Below are positions 1 to 8,059 of a stretch of 32,905 nucleotides of DNA, one piece after another. Within the stretch, counting starts at the first letter, position 1. Each line of letters opens with the position of its first letter. The DNA comes from Planctomycetota bacterium (GTDB lineage: Bacteria > Planctomycetota > JACOTG01 > JAJDCM01). The notes below the pieces were generated by a model. That model saw only the letters and a program-made list of their open reading frames with translations. It was not told the DNA's origin and searched no databases. The stretch spans positions 1 through 32,905 of the forward strand of contig JAJDCM010000407.1 in the NCBI GenBank assembly GCA_029260825.1, given 5' to 3'. A program made the position numbers and the translations under genes.

Positions 1-819
1 ATTCTGGCTGCGGGGGGGGAGAGTCTAGACGCTGCGGTCGCAGCTGTTCGTGTCCTGGAAGATGATCCTACGTTTGATGCGGGCCTTGGCTCGTTCCTCA
101 ATGCGGCGGGTGAGGTCGAGCTCGATGCGGCCGTCATGTCCTCGACGGGGATGCGGGCGGGGGCGGTTGCCGGAGTAAAAAGGATTAGAAACCCGGTGGA
201 AGTGGCTCGCCAGCTCCTTCTGGAGGGAGATGCAGTGCTGCTCGTGGCCGACGGAGCGGAGGAATTTGCCCGGGAATCTGGGCTGCCCCTTTGCGCACCC
301 ACCGAGCTCCATCTGGCTCGGGAAGTCCGCCGCTTTCATGAGTTACGTGAGAACGGCACCGATCCCCTCGCCTCGTTTGGGCCCCTTCCCGGCGATACCG
401 TCGGGGCGGTTGCCGTTGACGACCGAGGAGAAGTGACGGTCGCCGTTTCGACGGGGGGGCGACCGCTAAAGCCCAAGGGAAGAGTAGGGGATTCTCCGAT
501 CATCGGGGCGGGCCTGGTCGCGGAAGAAGGACTCGGGGCGGTGTGCTGCACCGGGTGGGGAGAGGGGATTCTGCGCATCTCCATGGCAAGAATGGCTTTG
601 GATCGATTGGCGGAGCTCCCACCCGAGACCGCGTGCCAGGCGGCGGTCCAGGCCCTCTATACTAAAGTAGGAGGGAGGGGCGGAGTGATTGCGGCCACGC
701 CCCGGGGAGAAGTCGCCTTCGCCTTTAACACTCCACGCATGGCCGTGGGATACAGGACAGCTCTCATGGAAGAGGGAATTGTCCGGGTCGAAAGCTCGCC
801 TACCCTCATTACCAGCTAA
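1..819 (+). CDS. Isoaspartyl peptidase / L-asparaginase, Ntn-hydrolase (5' end missing)
   Basis: Cleaves isoaspartyl dipeptides and/or asparagine after autoproteolysis into two subunits. The reading frame is open from base 1, so 272 residues are visible and roughly 40 N-terminal residues lie outside the window; the first internal ATG (136) is not the true start. Visible family motifs are AGLGSFLNAAGEVELDAAVM, the RAGAVAGVKRIRNPV stretch, the nucleophile motif GDTVGAVA (catalytic Thr codon at 397-399, which becomes the beta-subunit N-terminus), STGG, GRVGDSPIIGAG and CTGWGE. The linker before the nucleophile is ordinary in length. It is followed by a strong hairpin and not obviously co-transcribed with the sigma gene. 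Family assignment is secure; substrate preference (isoaspartyl peptide or asparagine) cannot be read from sequence. Confidence 0.93.
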   Translation: MLAAGGESLDAAVAAVRVLEDDPTFDAGLGSFLNAAGEVELDAAVMSSTGMRAGAVAGVKRIRNPVEVARQLLLEGDAVLLVADGAEEFARESGLPLCAPTELHLAREVRRFHELRENGTDPLASFGPLPGDTVGAVAVDDRGEVTVAVSTGGRPLKPKGRVGDSPIIGAGLVAEEGLGAVCCTGWGEGILRISMARMALDRLAELPPETACQAAVQALYTKVGGRGGVIAATPRGEVAFAFNTPRMAVGYRTALMEEGIVRVESSPTLITS

Positions 820-825
820 TTCTTC

Positions 826-854
826 CTTCCCCAGGGACTCCTTTCCTGGGGAAG
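826..854 (+). terminator. Strong hairpin after the asparaginase gene
   Basis: Ten perfect base pairs (CTTCCCCAGG at 826-835 with CCTGGGGAAG at 845-854), extendable by a G.T and an A-T pair, starting 7 nt after the TAA stop. There is no clean T-run afterwards (pyrimidine-rich CCTCTCTCC), so it could be a terminator or an mRNA 3' stabiliser. Confidence 0.55.
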
Positions 855-934
855 CCTCTCTCCAGCGTCCTCTCTTAATCCAGCACTCCTTTTGGTTTAG
901 CGGCAACCCCGCATTCATGCCAATTGGGCAGTGT

Positions 935-984
935 GTACAAACTGTGATAAAAAACTCAAATACGAGTTGACTCTCGGTTTGTAC
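935..984. repeat. Inverted repeat GTACAAAC / GTTTGTAC flanking the -35
   Basis: A perfect 8-bp inverted repeat (935-942 and 977-984), 34 bp apart, brackets the -35 element of the sigma-gene promoter. It is a candidate two-site operator; the binding protein is unknown. Confidence 0.4.
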
Positions 985-994
985 GAAGTATATT
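967..994 (+). promoter_or_regulatory. Sigma70-type promoter for the sigma factor gene
   Basis: TTGACT (967-972), 16-bp spacer, TATATT (989-994), in a locally AT-rich segment of a GC-rich window. The -10 sits in the loop of an inverted repeat CGAAG (984-988) / CTTCG (996-1000), and the -35 lies in the right arm of AACTC (953-957) / GAGTT (964-968). Transcription from here would give a leader of about 200 nt. Confidence 0.55.
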
Positions 995-1205
995 TCTTCG
1001 CATAAATGCAATTATTCATACAGATTGTACTCAAGCGAGTTGAAACGTGCTGAAGAGCTTGTCCCCATTTTCGAACAGAAGTTCTGGTGCTAGCCAGTGT
1101 TCCGGGGCTTGGGACACCCCCTCCCAGTGTGGTTCGGGTCAACCGTCTGTTTCTGCCGAGGTCGCCAAGGCCCGGAGCAGAAGCACACAACAAAGGAGGT
1201 TGGAA

Positions 1206-1991
1206 ATGAAGGGTAGAACAGTCATCAAGGAAGTCGCGGACACGATTTGGGTCACCTACAAGAAGACCAAAGACCAGAACCTGCGGAACATCCTCATCGA
1301 GCGCTACATGCCGCTTGTTCGCTCCATCTCGGAGCGGCTCCTCGCCACTCTTCCCAAGAGCATCGATCTTGACGACCTCTCCAGTGCGGGCGTCTTTGGC
1401 CTCATTGATGCAATTGAAGGCTTCGACATCACCCGAGGGATCAAGTTCAAGACCTACTGCACCACTCGAATTCGAGGTTCGATCCTCGATGAACTGCGCG
1501 CAAGGGATTGGGTTCCCCGCCTTGTCCGGCTCAAAGCTCATAAGATCGAGAAGGCCTACAAGACTTTGGAAGCCAAGCTTGGACGCAAACCAACTGACTT
1601 TGAAATGGCTCGCCACCTGGAATGCACCCTCAGGGAATACGGTGAAATGCTTGAAGAGGCAAGTCCCACCACGGTTTCCAGCTTGAACGAAACCCTGGAT
1701 GAAGAGGGTGACGACAAGAGCATCAAGAGGGTCGATATTCTCGAAGACAAGAAGGCGATCGATCCGGTTGAAACCATCAATCAATCCGATGTCTTCGGCT
1801 TTTGCACCCGCCATCTCACCGAGAAAGAGCGCCTGATCATCATCATGTATTACTACGATGGTCTGACCATGAAGGAAATCGGAGAGGTCTTGAACCTTAC
1901 CGAATCTCGAATCTGCCAGATTCACTCCAACGTGCTTGGTCGCCTCAAGAGCCAGCTCGCCAAGAACAAGGTGAAGCTGCTGACGACGTAA
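1206..1991 (+). CDS. FliA/WhiG-type (sigma-28 family) RNA polymerase sigma factor
   Basis: A 261-residue group 3 sigma factor. The start at ATG 1206 is chosen because AAAGGAGGT ends 5 nt upstream and because homology begins just after it. Region 2 (about residues 20-100) includes LRNILIERYMPLVR, DLSSAGVFGLIDAIEGFD and KFKTYCTTRIRGSILDELR; DWVPRLVR then leads into region 3. Region 4 (about 195-250) has LTEKERLIIIMYYYDGLTMK followed by EIGEVLNLTESRICQIHS, the helix-turn-helix for the -35 element. No anti-sigma (FlgM) or flagellar gene is nearby, so the regulon is not implied by context. The long leader with repeated elements suggests regulated, possibly autoregulated, expression. Family is certain; a flagellar or other role is undetermined. 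Confidence 0.93.
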   Translation: MKGRTVIKEVADTIWVTYKKTKDQNLRNILIERYMPLVRSISERLLATLPKSIDLDDLSSAGVFGLIDAIEGFDITRGIKFKTYCTTRIRGSILDELRARDWVPRLVRLKAHKIEKAYKTLEAKLGRKPTDFEMARHLECTLREYGEMLEEASPTTVSSLNETLDEEGDDKSIKRVDILEDKKAIDPVETINQSDVFGFCTRHLTEKERLIIIMYYYDGLTMKEIGEVLNLTESRICQIHSNVLGRLKSQLAKNKVKLLTT

Positions 1992-2028
1992 GACTCTGCA
2001 TGACATGAAGTGCAGGCCCGTCGTCGAA

Positions 2029-2060
2029 GAGCCGTTCTTGGAAAAACTCAAGAACGGCTC
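2029..2060 (+). terminator. 12-bp perfect hairpin downstream of the sigma factor
   Basis: GAGCCGTTCTTG (2029-2040) pairs perfectly with CAAGAACGGCTC (2049-2060) around an 8-nt loop, 38 nt after the sigma stop codon. No T-tract follows, so it is a likely but non-canonical terminator, or a leader hairpin of the next gene. Confidence 0.5.
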
Positions 2061-2085
2061 GGCCTGTTGATACACTTCGAAGTTG

Positions 2086-3549
2086 ATGAGTCTTTCCAGT
2101 AAGAGCCGTTGTCTTTCTCCGTGGACGCAGGTAGCGGTCGGGCTATCCTACCTCACCCTCGTTGCCTATCTCTTTCCTCGAGAAGAGCTTGTTTGGGACG
2201 AGGTGGGGTTCTTGCTGACATCCCGCTCCTATTTCTTCGGGGACTACTCCCACTTTCTCTACACTCCGTTCTTGACGACGCTCCGGGTCGGACTTGATCC
2301 TCTGGGAGTCCCTCCCGACATCACTGGACGCCTTTTTTCTGCCATCCTGTCAACCGGGGGCTTTCTCTTGCTAGCCCGTTTTCTGGGCAGATTCAACGGC
2401 CTGTCTCCATGGCGATCAGTCGGGGTCGCCGGGCTATTCTTCACGACTCCGATCGTCTTGCAGCAAAGTGCTCGGGTTGAGGTCTACGGCGGAGCCCTTT
2501 GTTTTCTTCTTCTCGCCGCTAATGGAGCCTGCCAGGTGCGAGCCGGAGGAGGAAAGTGGGCTCGCCTGATGTTCTACCTGGGCTGGATCTTGTCCTGCTC
2601 CTTCCACTTCACCGGAGTACTCGCACTTCCCTGGCTTCTTTTCCTGGCCTGTCCCAGGAAACGCGATGTGCCTCGTCATGCACTTTTGTTGTTTCTCGTC
2701 GGGGGGGCGGGGTGTGGGGCGGTAGGACTCGTTTTCGGCTTTTCGACCCTGCTGGGATTTCTGCGCCGGGTCCTGAGTTTCTTTCCGGATCCGGAAAATG
2801 CACGGGCCAGCTTTACCTTTCTTGGGTCCTGTGTCACTCAGCTGTCCGTCTTCTTTTCGACCGGGGCCCCGGTGTTTTTCTTGCTGGCCGGGTTTAGCGT
2901 GCTCCTTTGTCTGGCGTGGCTTCGGCAAAGAAAGAAAAGCCTGGTTCCTTTTGCTCTGTTGAGCGGGCCTTATCTTGTCACCTACCTCATTGCCGGTACT
3001 TCCATGTTGGGGCTCCTTCTTCCGGTTCTCTGCTCCCTGACGTTTCCTCTTGCCGTCGGCTCCCGGATTGTTGCGTTACGGTATGGAGCCCGCAGGTCGA
3101 TCGGCTGGATTCTTGCCCTGGCGCTGATGATGCAAGTTTTCCTCTCGGTACGGGAACTGAAGGAGGAGGCCCTGCAGCCGGATCAAGTTCTCTCGGACGT
3201 TCGTTTGATTGCCGAGCATGTACCCGAGGGCGCCGTGGTGCTGGCAGCGGAGCGTGCAGGTCATCTCGAGTGGTACACGCAAGTCGTTCCCATCTCTCTC
3301 CCCAACTTGATGCAGCATGCACGGGCCGAAACAAGGGATCTCTCCGCCGTGCTTCTTTTTGCGGCAAGACAGGCTGGCCAGACATCGGGAGGACGTGGGG
3401 TGTTCCTGACCACCCGAGCCCTGGATTACCTGAAGGAGAAGTGGGAGATCGATGCAAACGAGATTCTTCAGCTTGATGATCCGATCGTTCTTCGAGAAAA
3501 GCCCTTCTTTGGATTGGTGAGGATTCAGCTGGAGTCAGGGGAGAACTGA
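2086..3549 (+). CDS. Polytopic membrane protein, probable GT-C fold glycosyltransferase
   Basis: A 487-residue protein. ATG 2086 is preferred over the adjacent TTG 2083; no strong ribosome site is visible. The N-terminus has a membrane helix (about residues 14-31) followed by an acidic lumenal loop REELVWDEVGFLL, like the catalytic Asp/Glu loop of GT-C (PMT/GT39-like) enzymes that use polyprenyl-phosphate sugars. Many hydrophobic helices follow up to about residue 365, including the ARVEVYGGALCF segment that recalls DUF2723-like proteins. The C-terminal 120 residues are soluble (LIAEHVPEGAVVLAAERAGH) with the look of a small alpha/beta domain. It is followed after 149 bp by another GT-C gene on the same strand. 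Fold class is likely; donor, acceptor and exact family are not identifiable. Confidence 0.7.
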   Translation: MSLSSKSRCLSPWTQVAVGLSYLTLVAYLFPREELVWDEVGFLLTSRSYFFGDYSHFLYTPFLTTLRVGLDPLGVPPDITGRLFSAILSTGGFLLLARFLGRFNGLSPWRSVGVAGLFFTTPIVLQQSARVEVYGGALCFLLLAANGACQVRAGGGKWARLMFYLGWILSCSFHFTGVLALPWLLFLACPRKRDVPRHALLLFLVGGAGCGAVGLVFGFSTLLGFLRRVLSFFPDPENARASFTFLGSCVTQLSVFFSTGAPVFFLLAGFSVLLCLAWLRQRKKSLVPFALLSGPYLVTYLIAGTSMLGLLLPVLCSLTFPLAVGSRIVALRYGARRSIGWILALALMMQVFLSVRELKEEALQPDQVLSDVRLIAEHVPEGAVVLAAERAGHLEWYTQVVPISLPNLMQHARAETRDLSAVLLFAARQAGQTSGGRGVFLTTRALDYLKEKWEIDANEILQLDDPIVLREKPFFGLVRIQLESGEN

Positions 3550-3698
3550 GCTGTTCCTGACGGGGAAGGCAGGTAACGGAAGTCTTTCAATGGAGAGCTG
3601 TTCCCACGAGGGAGAGTGGATCTCCACGCTGCATTTTGATAACTCTGAAGGTCGGTCATGCGTCCCCCCCCGCCGGATATCAATTGATGGGAGATAGG

Positions 3699-5996
3699 AT
3701 GAGGCGGTTTTCCCTCTGGAGCTGGTTGGTTCTGATCAACGTTATTCTGGCGAGTCTGATCGCACTCTATGCCATCCCTGGATCCATCATCGTCGATGAT
3801 GCGTTCATCACCTTCCGCTATGCCCTCAATCTGGCGGAAGGAAATGGGCTTGTTTACAACCTTGGTGAGCAGTATCTGGGGGTCACGACACCCCTCTATG
3901 CCATGCTCTTGAGCCTGGCGTACGTCGTTCTTCCCATGCCCTTTGAGGCTCTGGCCGTACTTTTTCACGCAGGTTCAGCAATTCTCTCCACACTCCTGGT
4001 GATTCGTCTTCTTCGTCGACAACCGATGCCCTATCTTTCGTTGCTCTTTCCCGTTTTGTTTTTGCCCAACTACTACGTGAGCGTCACGGTGGGAATGGAG
4101 TCGGTTCTTTTCGTTGCTGCCTGTCTCGTGGCGATTACGCTTTTTCGCGCCAGGTCGTCCATCCTCCTGGGGGTTGTTTGCTCTTCGCTTTGCCTCATCC
4201 GGCCCGACGGTGCGCTGCTTGTTCTCCTTCTCTTTGTATTCCGGTGGTGGGAGGAAAAAAGATTCCCTCTCCGACTTTGTATGACTGGAATTGTCGCCGC
4301 CATCCCTTGGTTGGTGTTTTCCATGGTCTACTTCGGGAATCCAATTCCTTCGTCAGTGGGGGCCAAGGTCGATCAAGCCAACTCGTTTCTCTGGCCAACC
4401 GAGCACGAGTATTTTCCATTCTTGCTTTCTACCGTTCTTTTGAAGCACAGCATGGCGACCACCATCCTCGGTCTGCTTGGCATTTTCATGGCCTTCAAGC
4501 GTAGAAGTCGCCTGGCCATCCTGTTTTCTCTCTGGACGCTCGGGCACAATGGAGTGTACGGAATCAGCGGTGTGCCAGGTTACCCCTGGTACTACGTCAC
4601 CTATATTTTTCAGATGAGTTTCCTGTCGGTCTATTTTCTTACCTCGATTCGGGCGGCATCACTCCGTTCTCTTCTTCAGAACAAGTTCAAGAGACGGAGT
4701 TTTCACCGGGCCTCCGCCGTCGGGGCGACGCTCGTTGGCATGACTCTTCTCGGCTCCTACGTCCTCTCGGAAACAGCCCTCCACAAGAAGCTGCGGAATC
4801 TCGACCCGACCTCAAATCGCTACTATCATCTGGGGAAATGGCTGAAAGAGAATACGAGCCTGGAGTCGACGTTCGCGGCGGCGGAAATAGGCATTCTCGG
4901 ATTCTATTCCGAACGGAAGGTCATCGATCTCTGCGGTCTGGTGACTCCCGAACTCTCCAAGCTGCTGCGAGTCGGAAGTCAAGCGGTGACGGCAATCGAA
5001 ACCTATTCGCCGGATTACATTCTTCTTCACAGCCCTCCCATTTCTCATGAAGGAGGAATCGAAGAACTCCTTCCCGGGCGGTACTGGCAGGTTCATCGCC
5101 TCGATGACATCGTGGTCTATCAGCGAAAGGAAGTGACTGCCGCGGACTTTGTGACCTCGATCAAGAAGCGACTCACCGGCAAGAAGCCCGGGACAGTTTT
5201 TGTCGACCTGGGAACCGAGGAGCTGAATCGAAGCGAAGTCGAGCCTCTCTTCAAAGCAGAGCTCGTCGATTTCGATCTTGCCCGGAGCTTTTCACCAGAG
5301 ACAAACTATGTGATCGACTTCGAACGATCGGGAGAGCCCCGGGTGAGGAGTTTCATCGAAGATGGAACCGAAGAAGGTGCTTTTGAATCGGTCTTGATGG
5401 GACGATCGCCTGGAAAGGTCTACGTCTACGGAGACCTCACGGGCTTTGACCTTGACGCAATGTCAAAGAAGCTGACACGAAGTGGGCAGGGTTTTCCCCT
5501 GGTAACAAAGTGGGAGCGAGAGGTTCTCTATCTTGCTCGTGTCGCGTCGAGTCGAGTGCTGTCCCTGAAGAGGTTGGCGGGGCATGGCGCTGTTCGGTTC
5601 GGTGCGAGCGAGTTGTTTGGATGGCAATCTTTCAATTGTGATGAATTCGCCCTTGTTGACGGTGGCCTCCTGGTCAAGTCAACCGGGGTAGATCCTTTCT
5701 TTACCGGATGGAAAGTGAATCTGGAGGGACCGATCCACCGCTTTCGAATGCGATTCTCTCTGAAAGAAACACAGAATGGTATTCAGAGCCTGGGATCGGT
5801 CAGCTGGCGTGCCTCAGAAGATGAGCCTCTTGGCCCCAAGGTGAAGACCTTCGCCGTCCAGGTCAAGGAGGGAGTGCAAGAGGCGGTGGTCCTTTTGCCT
5901 CCTGAAGACGGCGGTTTCATTTTGGACTTTCGCATTGACCCTCTGACGACTCCGGGAACGGTCATCATTCATGAGGTGATCTTCGAGAGGGAGTAG
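3699..5996 (+). CDS. Large GT-C type membrane glycosyltransferase with soluble C-terminal region
   Basis: About 765 residues. ATG 3699 is chosen because GGGAG lies 5 nt upstream; ATG 3687 and TTG 3636 are in-frame alternatives. The N-terminal helix is followed by IVDDAFITFRYALNLAEGNG and LVYNLGEQYLGVTTPLYAML, the hallmark first-loop signature (Asp-Asp followed by RYA.NL..G.GLVYN.GE) of polyprenyl-phosphate-sugar-dependent GT-C transferases. About ten membrane helices run to residue 355. The soluble part begins with YYHLGKWLKENTSLESTFAA and DLCGLVTPEL, and ends (about 640-765) in a beta-rich segment of the carbohydrate-binding/jelly-roll kind. Probably adds a sugar outside the cytoplasmic membrane. 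It converges on mazG with a 12-bp gap. Acceptor unknown. Confidence 0.75.
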   Translation: MRRFSLWSWLVLINVILASLIALYAIPGSIIVDDAFITFRYALNLAEGNGLVYNLGEQYLGVTTPLYAMLLSLAYVVLPMPFEALAVLFHAGSAILSTLLVIRLLRRQPMPYLSLLFPVLFLPNYYVSVTVGMESVLFVAACLVAITLFRARSSILLGVVCSSLCLIRPDGALLVLLLFVFRWWEEKRFPLRLCMTGIVAAIPWLVFSMVYFGNPIPSSVGAKVDQANSFLWPTEHEYFPFLLSTVLLKHSMATTILGLLGIFMAFKRRSRLAILFSLWTLGHNGVYGISGVPGYPWYYVTYIFQMSFLSVYFLTSIRAASLRSLLQNKFKRRSFHRASAVGATLVGMTLLGSYVLSETALHKKLRNLDPTSNRYYHLGKWLKENTSLESTFAAAEIGILGFYSERKVIDLCGLVTPELSKLLRVGSQAVTAIETYSPDYILLHSPPISHEGGIEELLPGRYWQVHRLDDIVVYQRKEVTAADFVTSIKKRLTGKKPGTVFVDLGTEELNRSEVEPLFKAELVDFDLARSFSPETNYVIDFERSGEPRVRSFIEDGTEEGAFESVLMGRSPGKVYVYGDLTGFDLDAMSKKLTRSGQGFPLVTKWEREVLYLARVASSRVLSLKRLAGHGAVRFGASELFGWQSFNCDEFALVDGGLLVKSTGVDPFFTGWKVNLEGPIHRFRMRFSLKETQNGIQSLGSVSWRASEDEPLGPKVKTFAVQVKEGVQEAVVLLPPEDGGFILDFRIDPLTTPGTVIIHEVIFERE

Positions 5997-6008
5997 ACCG
6001 CGGCGGGG

Positions 6009-6398
6009 TCAGGAAGATCGTTTCTCTTCCTGCTTGACCCGGTTCCAGATCTTCATGACGTCGTCCACGGTTTCGGCCTTCTCGTTGCCAAACACATGAG
6101 GATGACGGCGAACGAGCTTTTGCGTCACGCCCTCGATGACATCTTTCATGTCAAACCAGCCTTTTTCCCTGGCGAGGTGAACCGCAAACACGACGTTGAA
6201 GAGCAGGTCTCCCAGCTCGCTTTGCAGTTCCTTTGGATCCTGCATTGCTGCCGCTTCTTTGACTTCTTCGAGCTCCTCGGTCAGAAAGCCCATCACGTCC
6301 GCAAGGACTTGCTCCCGGTCCCAGGGGCAGCCATCATCGGATCTCAATCTGGCCACGAGTTCGATCAGGTCGTTGAGCTCTCCGTTGGCCTGTACCAT
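6009..6398 (-). CDS. mazG: MazG-type nucleoside triphosphate pyrophosphohydrolase (single domain)
   Basis: Hydrolyses NTPs/dNTPs to NMP plus PPi, a house-cleaning or stress role in the cytoplasm. At 129 residues it has one MazG domain, half the size of the two-domain E. coli protein. Motifs are LRSDDGCPWDREQ, the metal-binding EELEEVKEA, ELGDLLFNVVF (second metal motif E..D) and KLVRRHPHVFG near the C-terminus. ATG 6398 has AGGAGG 6 nt upstream (bases 6405-6410). It is the last gene of a four-gene minus-strand operon with a methyltransferase and glycosyltransferases, starting 13 nt after the methyltransferase stop. Nothing suggests a direct glycan role; it may be a passenger, or sanitise nucleotide pools. 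Confidence 0.93.
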   Translation of the reverse strand: MVQANGELNDLIELVARLRSDDGCPWDREQVLADVMGFLTEELEEVKEAAAMQDPKELQSELGDLLFNVVFAVHLAREKGWFDMKDVIEGVTQKLVRRHPHVFGNEKAETVDDVMKIWNRVKQEEKRSS

Positions 6399-6411
6399 GA
6401 CCAGCCTCCTG

Positions 6412-7335
6412 TTATTTCTTTTGCGCCATCACGATCATGATGTCGTAGGGATTCACGTAAAGGGAAACGGATCCCAGTCGTAGGAGCCGAAGAGGGAGGT
6501 TCAAAGCGTTCATGACAAAACGGCTGTAGAAGCCTACTCTTTGCACGAAGAACGATAGGCTCACGTATTTGCCACCATGCTTGCGATAGATCGTGGTCAA
6601 ACCCGCGTCGTTGGCATAGCGGGTCATGGTGTCCATGTCGAAGTAGTAGAGATGTTCCTCCGCCTTGATGCCCATCCACCCGGGCCCGAAGAACCGTGCG
6701 GGGAGACTTGCTACGTTCGGTGTGGCGAGTGCGAGGATGCCTCCCTTTTTTAGAAGCTCGGCTGCGCGACGGATTTCTCTTCCGGGGGCTCTGACATGTT
6801 CGATGTAATCCCACATCGTAATCGCGTCAAGGCTTTCCCGCTCGAAGTTCTGAGCCATCGGGAGAAATTCACCCACCTGCACGGTCAACCCGCGTTTTTT
6901 TGCCTCGGAGGCCGCGTAGTCGGAGATCTCGATCCCCTGGGCCTCCCATCCTCGCTTCCCTGCCGCTTCAAGACAAAACCCCGCCGCACATCCGACATCG
7001 AGGAGTTTTCCCTTGGAGCCGCCTCGGGACTTCTCGATCGCTTTCAGCCTTCGATGGAATGTCTTCAGGATGTCTTCTCGATCGGAAAGGTAGTCGTCGT
7101 ATCCTTTCGCCCCCGAGTCGGTCGAGTGGAAGTACTGCTCGGTATACAAGGCTTCGAGAGCCTCTCGTGGAAGACGTGGGCTGAGATAGCAGAGCCCGCA
7201 TTTCTTACACCGAACGATCGGAGGTATCGGGATTCCGTTCCTATCCTCTTTTTGGGGATAGATTCGGTTGGCCTCGGAGGCTCCGCAGTAGTCGCAGGTG
7301 ACGGTCTCAAGTGGTGGGTTTTCGGGGTTGACCAT
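6412..7335 (-). CDS. SAM-dependent methyltransferase with N-terminal zinc-ribbon
   Basis: A 307-residue class I methyltransferase. The N-terminus has two CxxC pairs (CDYCGAS and CKKCGLCYLSPR), a zinc-knuckle arrangement common in sugar or glycolipid methyltransferases. The SAM-binding motif I is LLDVGCAAGFCLEAAG (about residues 97-112). Further motifs are the acidic GIEISDYA, the post-motif MWDYIEHV and KKGGILALATPNV. The C-terminal 60 residues are hydrophobic/basic and may lie on the membrane. It starts inside the preceding GT2 gene (29-nt overlap), so translation is probably coupled. Context suggests methylation of a sugar or a lipid-linked glycan, but no substrate is visible. Confidence 0.85.
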   Translation of the reverse strand: MVNPENPPLETVTCDYCGASEANRIYPQKEDRNGIPIPPIVRCKKCGLCYLSPRLPREALEALYTEQYFHSTDSGAKGYDDYLSDREDILKTFHRRLKAIEKSRGGSKGKLLDVGCAAGFCLEAAGKRGWEAQGIEISDYAASEAKKRGLTVQVGEFLPMAQNFERESLDAITMWDYIEHVRAPGREIRRAAELLKKGGILALATPNVASLPARFFGPGWMGIKAEEHLYYFDMDTMTRYANDAGLTTIYRKHGGKYVSLSFFVQRVGFYSRFVMNALNLPLRLLRLGSVSLYVNPYDIMIVMAQKK

Positions 7336-8059
7336 AGATACCCTTGAACGCGTTCTTACGTACGGTCAGCACGTCAAGAAACATGGGGAGAGTGTGACGG
7401 AAAAGACTGATTTTGGAGTCGCGAGCATTCTTCCAGGTAATCGGAAGCTCGACAATCTTGTAGCCGAGTCGTCTTGCGATGAAGAGTAGCTCAACGTCGA
7501 AACCAAAACCCGGAAGCTGAGCGAGGGGAAAGATTTCTGCCGCGGCAGCTTTCTTGAACATCTTGAAACCGCACTGGGTGTCGGATATTGCAGGCAGCGT
7601 GATGATGCGGATGGTCCGGTTGAAGGTTCGTCCCGAGAGGATGCGGTACCAGGGATTCCATCCAACGATCTTGCTTCCCGGAAGAACCCGGGACCCGATG
7701 ACCACATCTGCGCCCTGATCTGCGGCAGCAAGAAACGGCATCACCTCCGAGATGTCAGTGGAGAGGTCCGCATCGGAGAAGAGAACGTATTGTCCCTTTG
7801 AAGCCAGGGCACCAGCTTTTACGGCGGCTCCTTTCCCCTGGTTTCGGGGAAGGGTGAGGAGGCGCAATCGAGGATCGCTTTTGGCTTCGGAATGGACGGC
7901 TTCTGCGGTGCCATCGGTGCTTCCGTCCGACACGACGATCGCTTCGAAATCCACTCCCTCGGTCTGCATGAAATCAAGAATGCGAACGAGAGACGGGCGG
8001 ATCCTCTCCTCTTCGTTGTAGGCGGGAATGACGATCGAGAGCTTGGGTGAGGTTGCCAT
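7307..8059 (-). CDS. Family 2 glycosyltransferase, ALG5/DPM-like polyprenyl-phosphate sugar synthase
   Basis: A 250-residue GT-A enzyme that most likely transfers glucose or mannose from a nucleotide sugar to polyprenyl phosphate on the cytoplasmic face. Motifs are LSIVIPAYNEEERI at the N-terminus, VVSDGSTDGTAE, LPRNQGKGAAVKAGAL, the metal/donor motif FSDADLSTDISEV, GSRVLPGS and DTQCGFKMFKK, with GFGFDVELLFIARRLGYKI near the C-terminus. That order matches dolichyl-phosphate glucosyltransferase-like proteins; no C-terminal membrane helices are present. Its ATG overlaps the stop of the upstream GT-C/TPR gene by one base. In context it probably makes the lipid-linked donor used by the GT-C proteins of this locus. 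Sugar identity is not determinable. Confidence 0.85.
   Translation of the reverse strand: MATSPKLSIVIPAYNEEERIRPSLVRILDFMQTEGVDFEAIVVSDGSTDGTAEAVHSEAKSDPRLRLLTLPRNQGKGAAVKAGALASKGQYVLFSDADLSTDISEVMPFLAAADQGADVVIGSRVLPGSKIVGWNPWYRILSGRTFNRTIRIITLPAISDTQCGFKMFKKAAAAEIFPLAQLPGFGFDVELLFIARRLGYKIVELPITWKNARDSKISLFRHTLPMFLDVLTVRKNAFKGIYGQPRKPTT

Larger units (their letters stand above)
820..1205. other. 386-bp intergenic leader before the sigma factor gene
   Basis: No convincing gene. It holds the hairpin at 826-854, an AT-rich promoter region (about 930-1045) with inverted and direct repeats, and about 200 nt of probable 5' leader before the sigma factor start. An in-frame upstream extension of the sigma gene (start at 1047) lacks a ribosome site, is low-complexity (Ser/Gly/Gln rich) and is not family-like, so it is treated as untranslated. 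Confidence 0.6.

Noticed and set aside
915..2075. 386-codon minus-strand frame opposite the sigma factor and its promoter
   Set aside because: Spans the sigma gene antisense and the AT-rich promoter region; composition and motifs do not resemble a protein.
3550..3698. Short palindrome GTGGATCTCCAC and possible terminator between the two + strand GT-C genes
   Set aside because: The stem is only about five pairs with a minimal loop and no T-run at the right distance; not supported.
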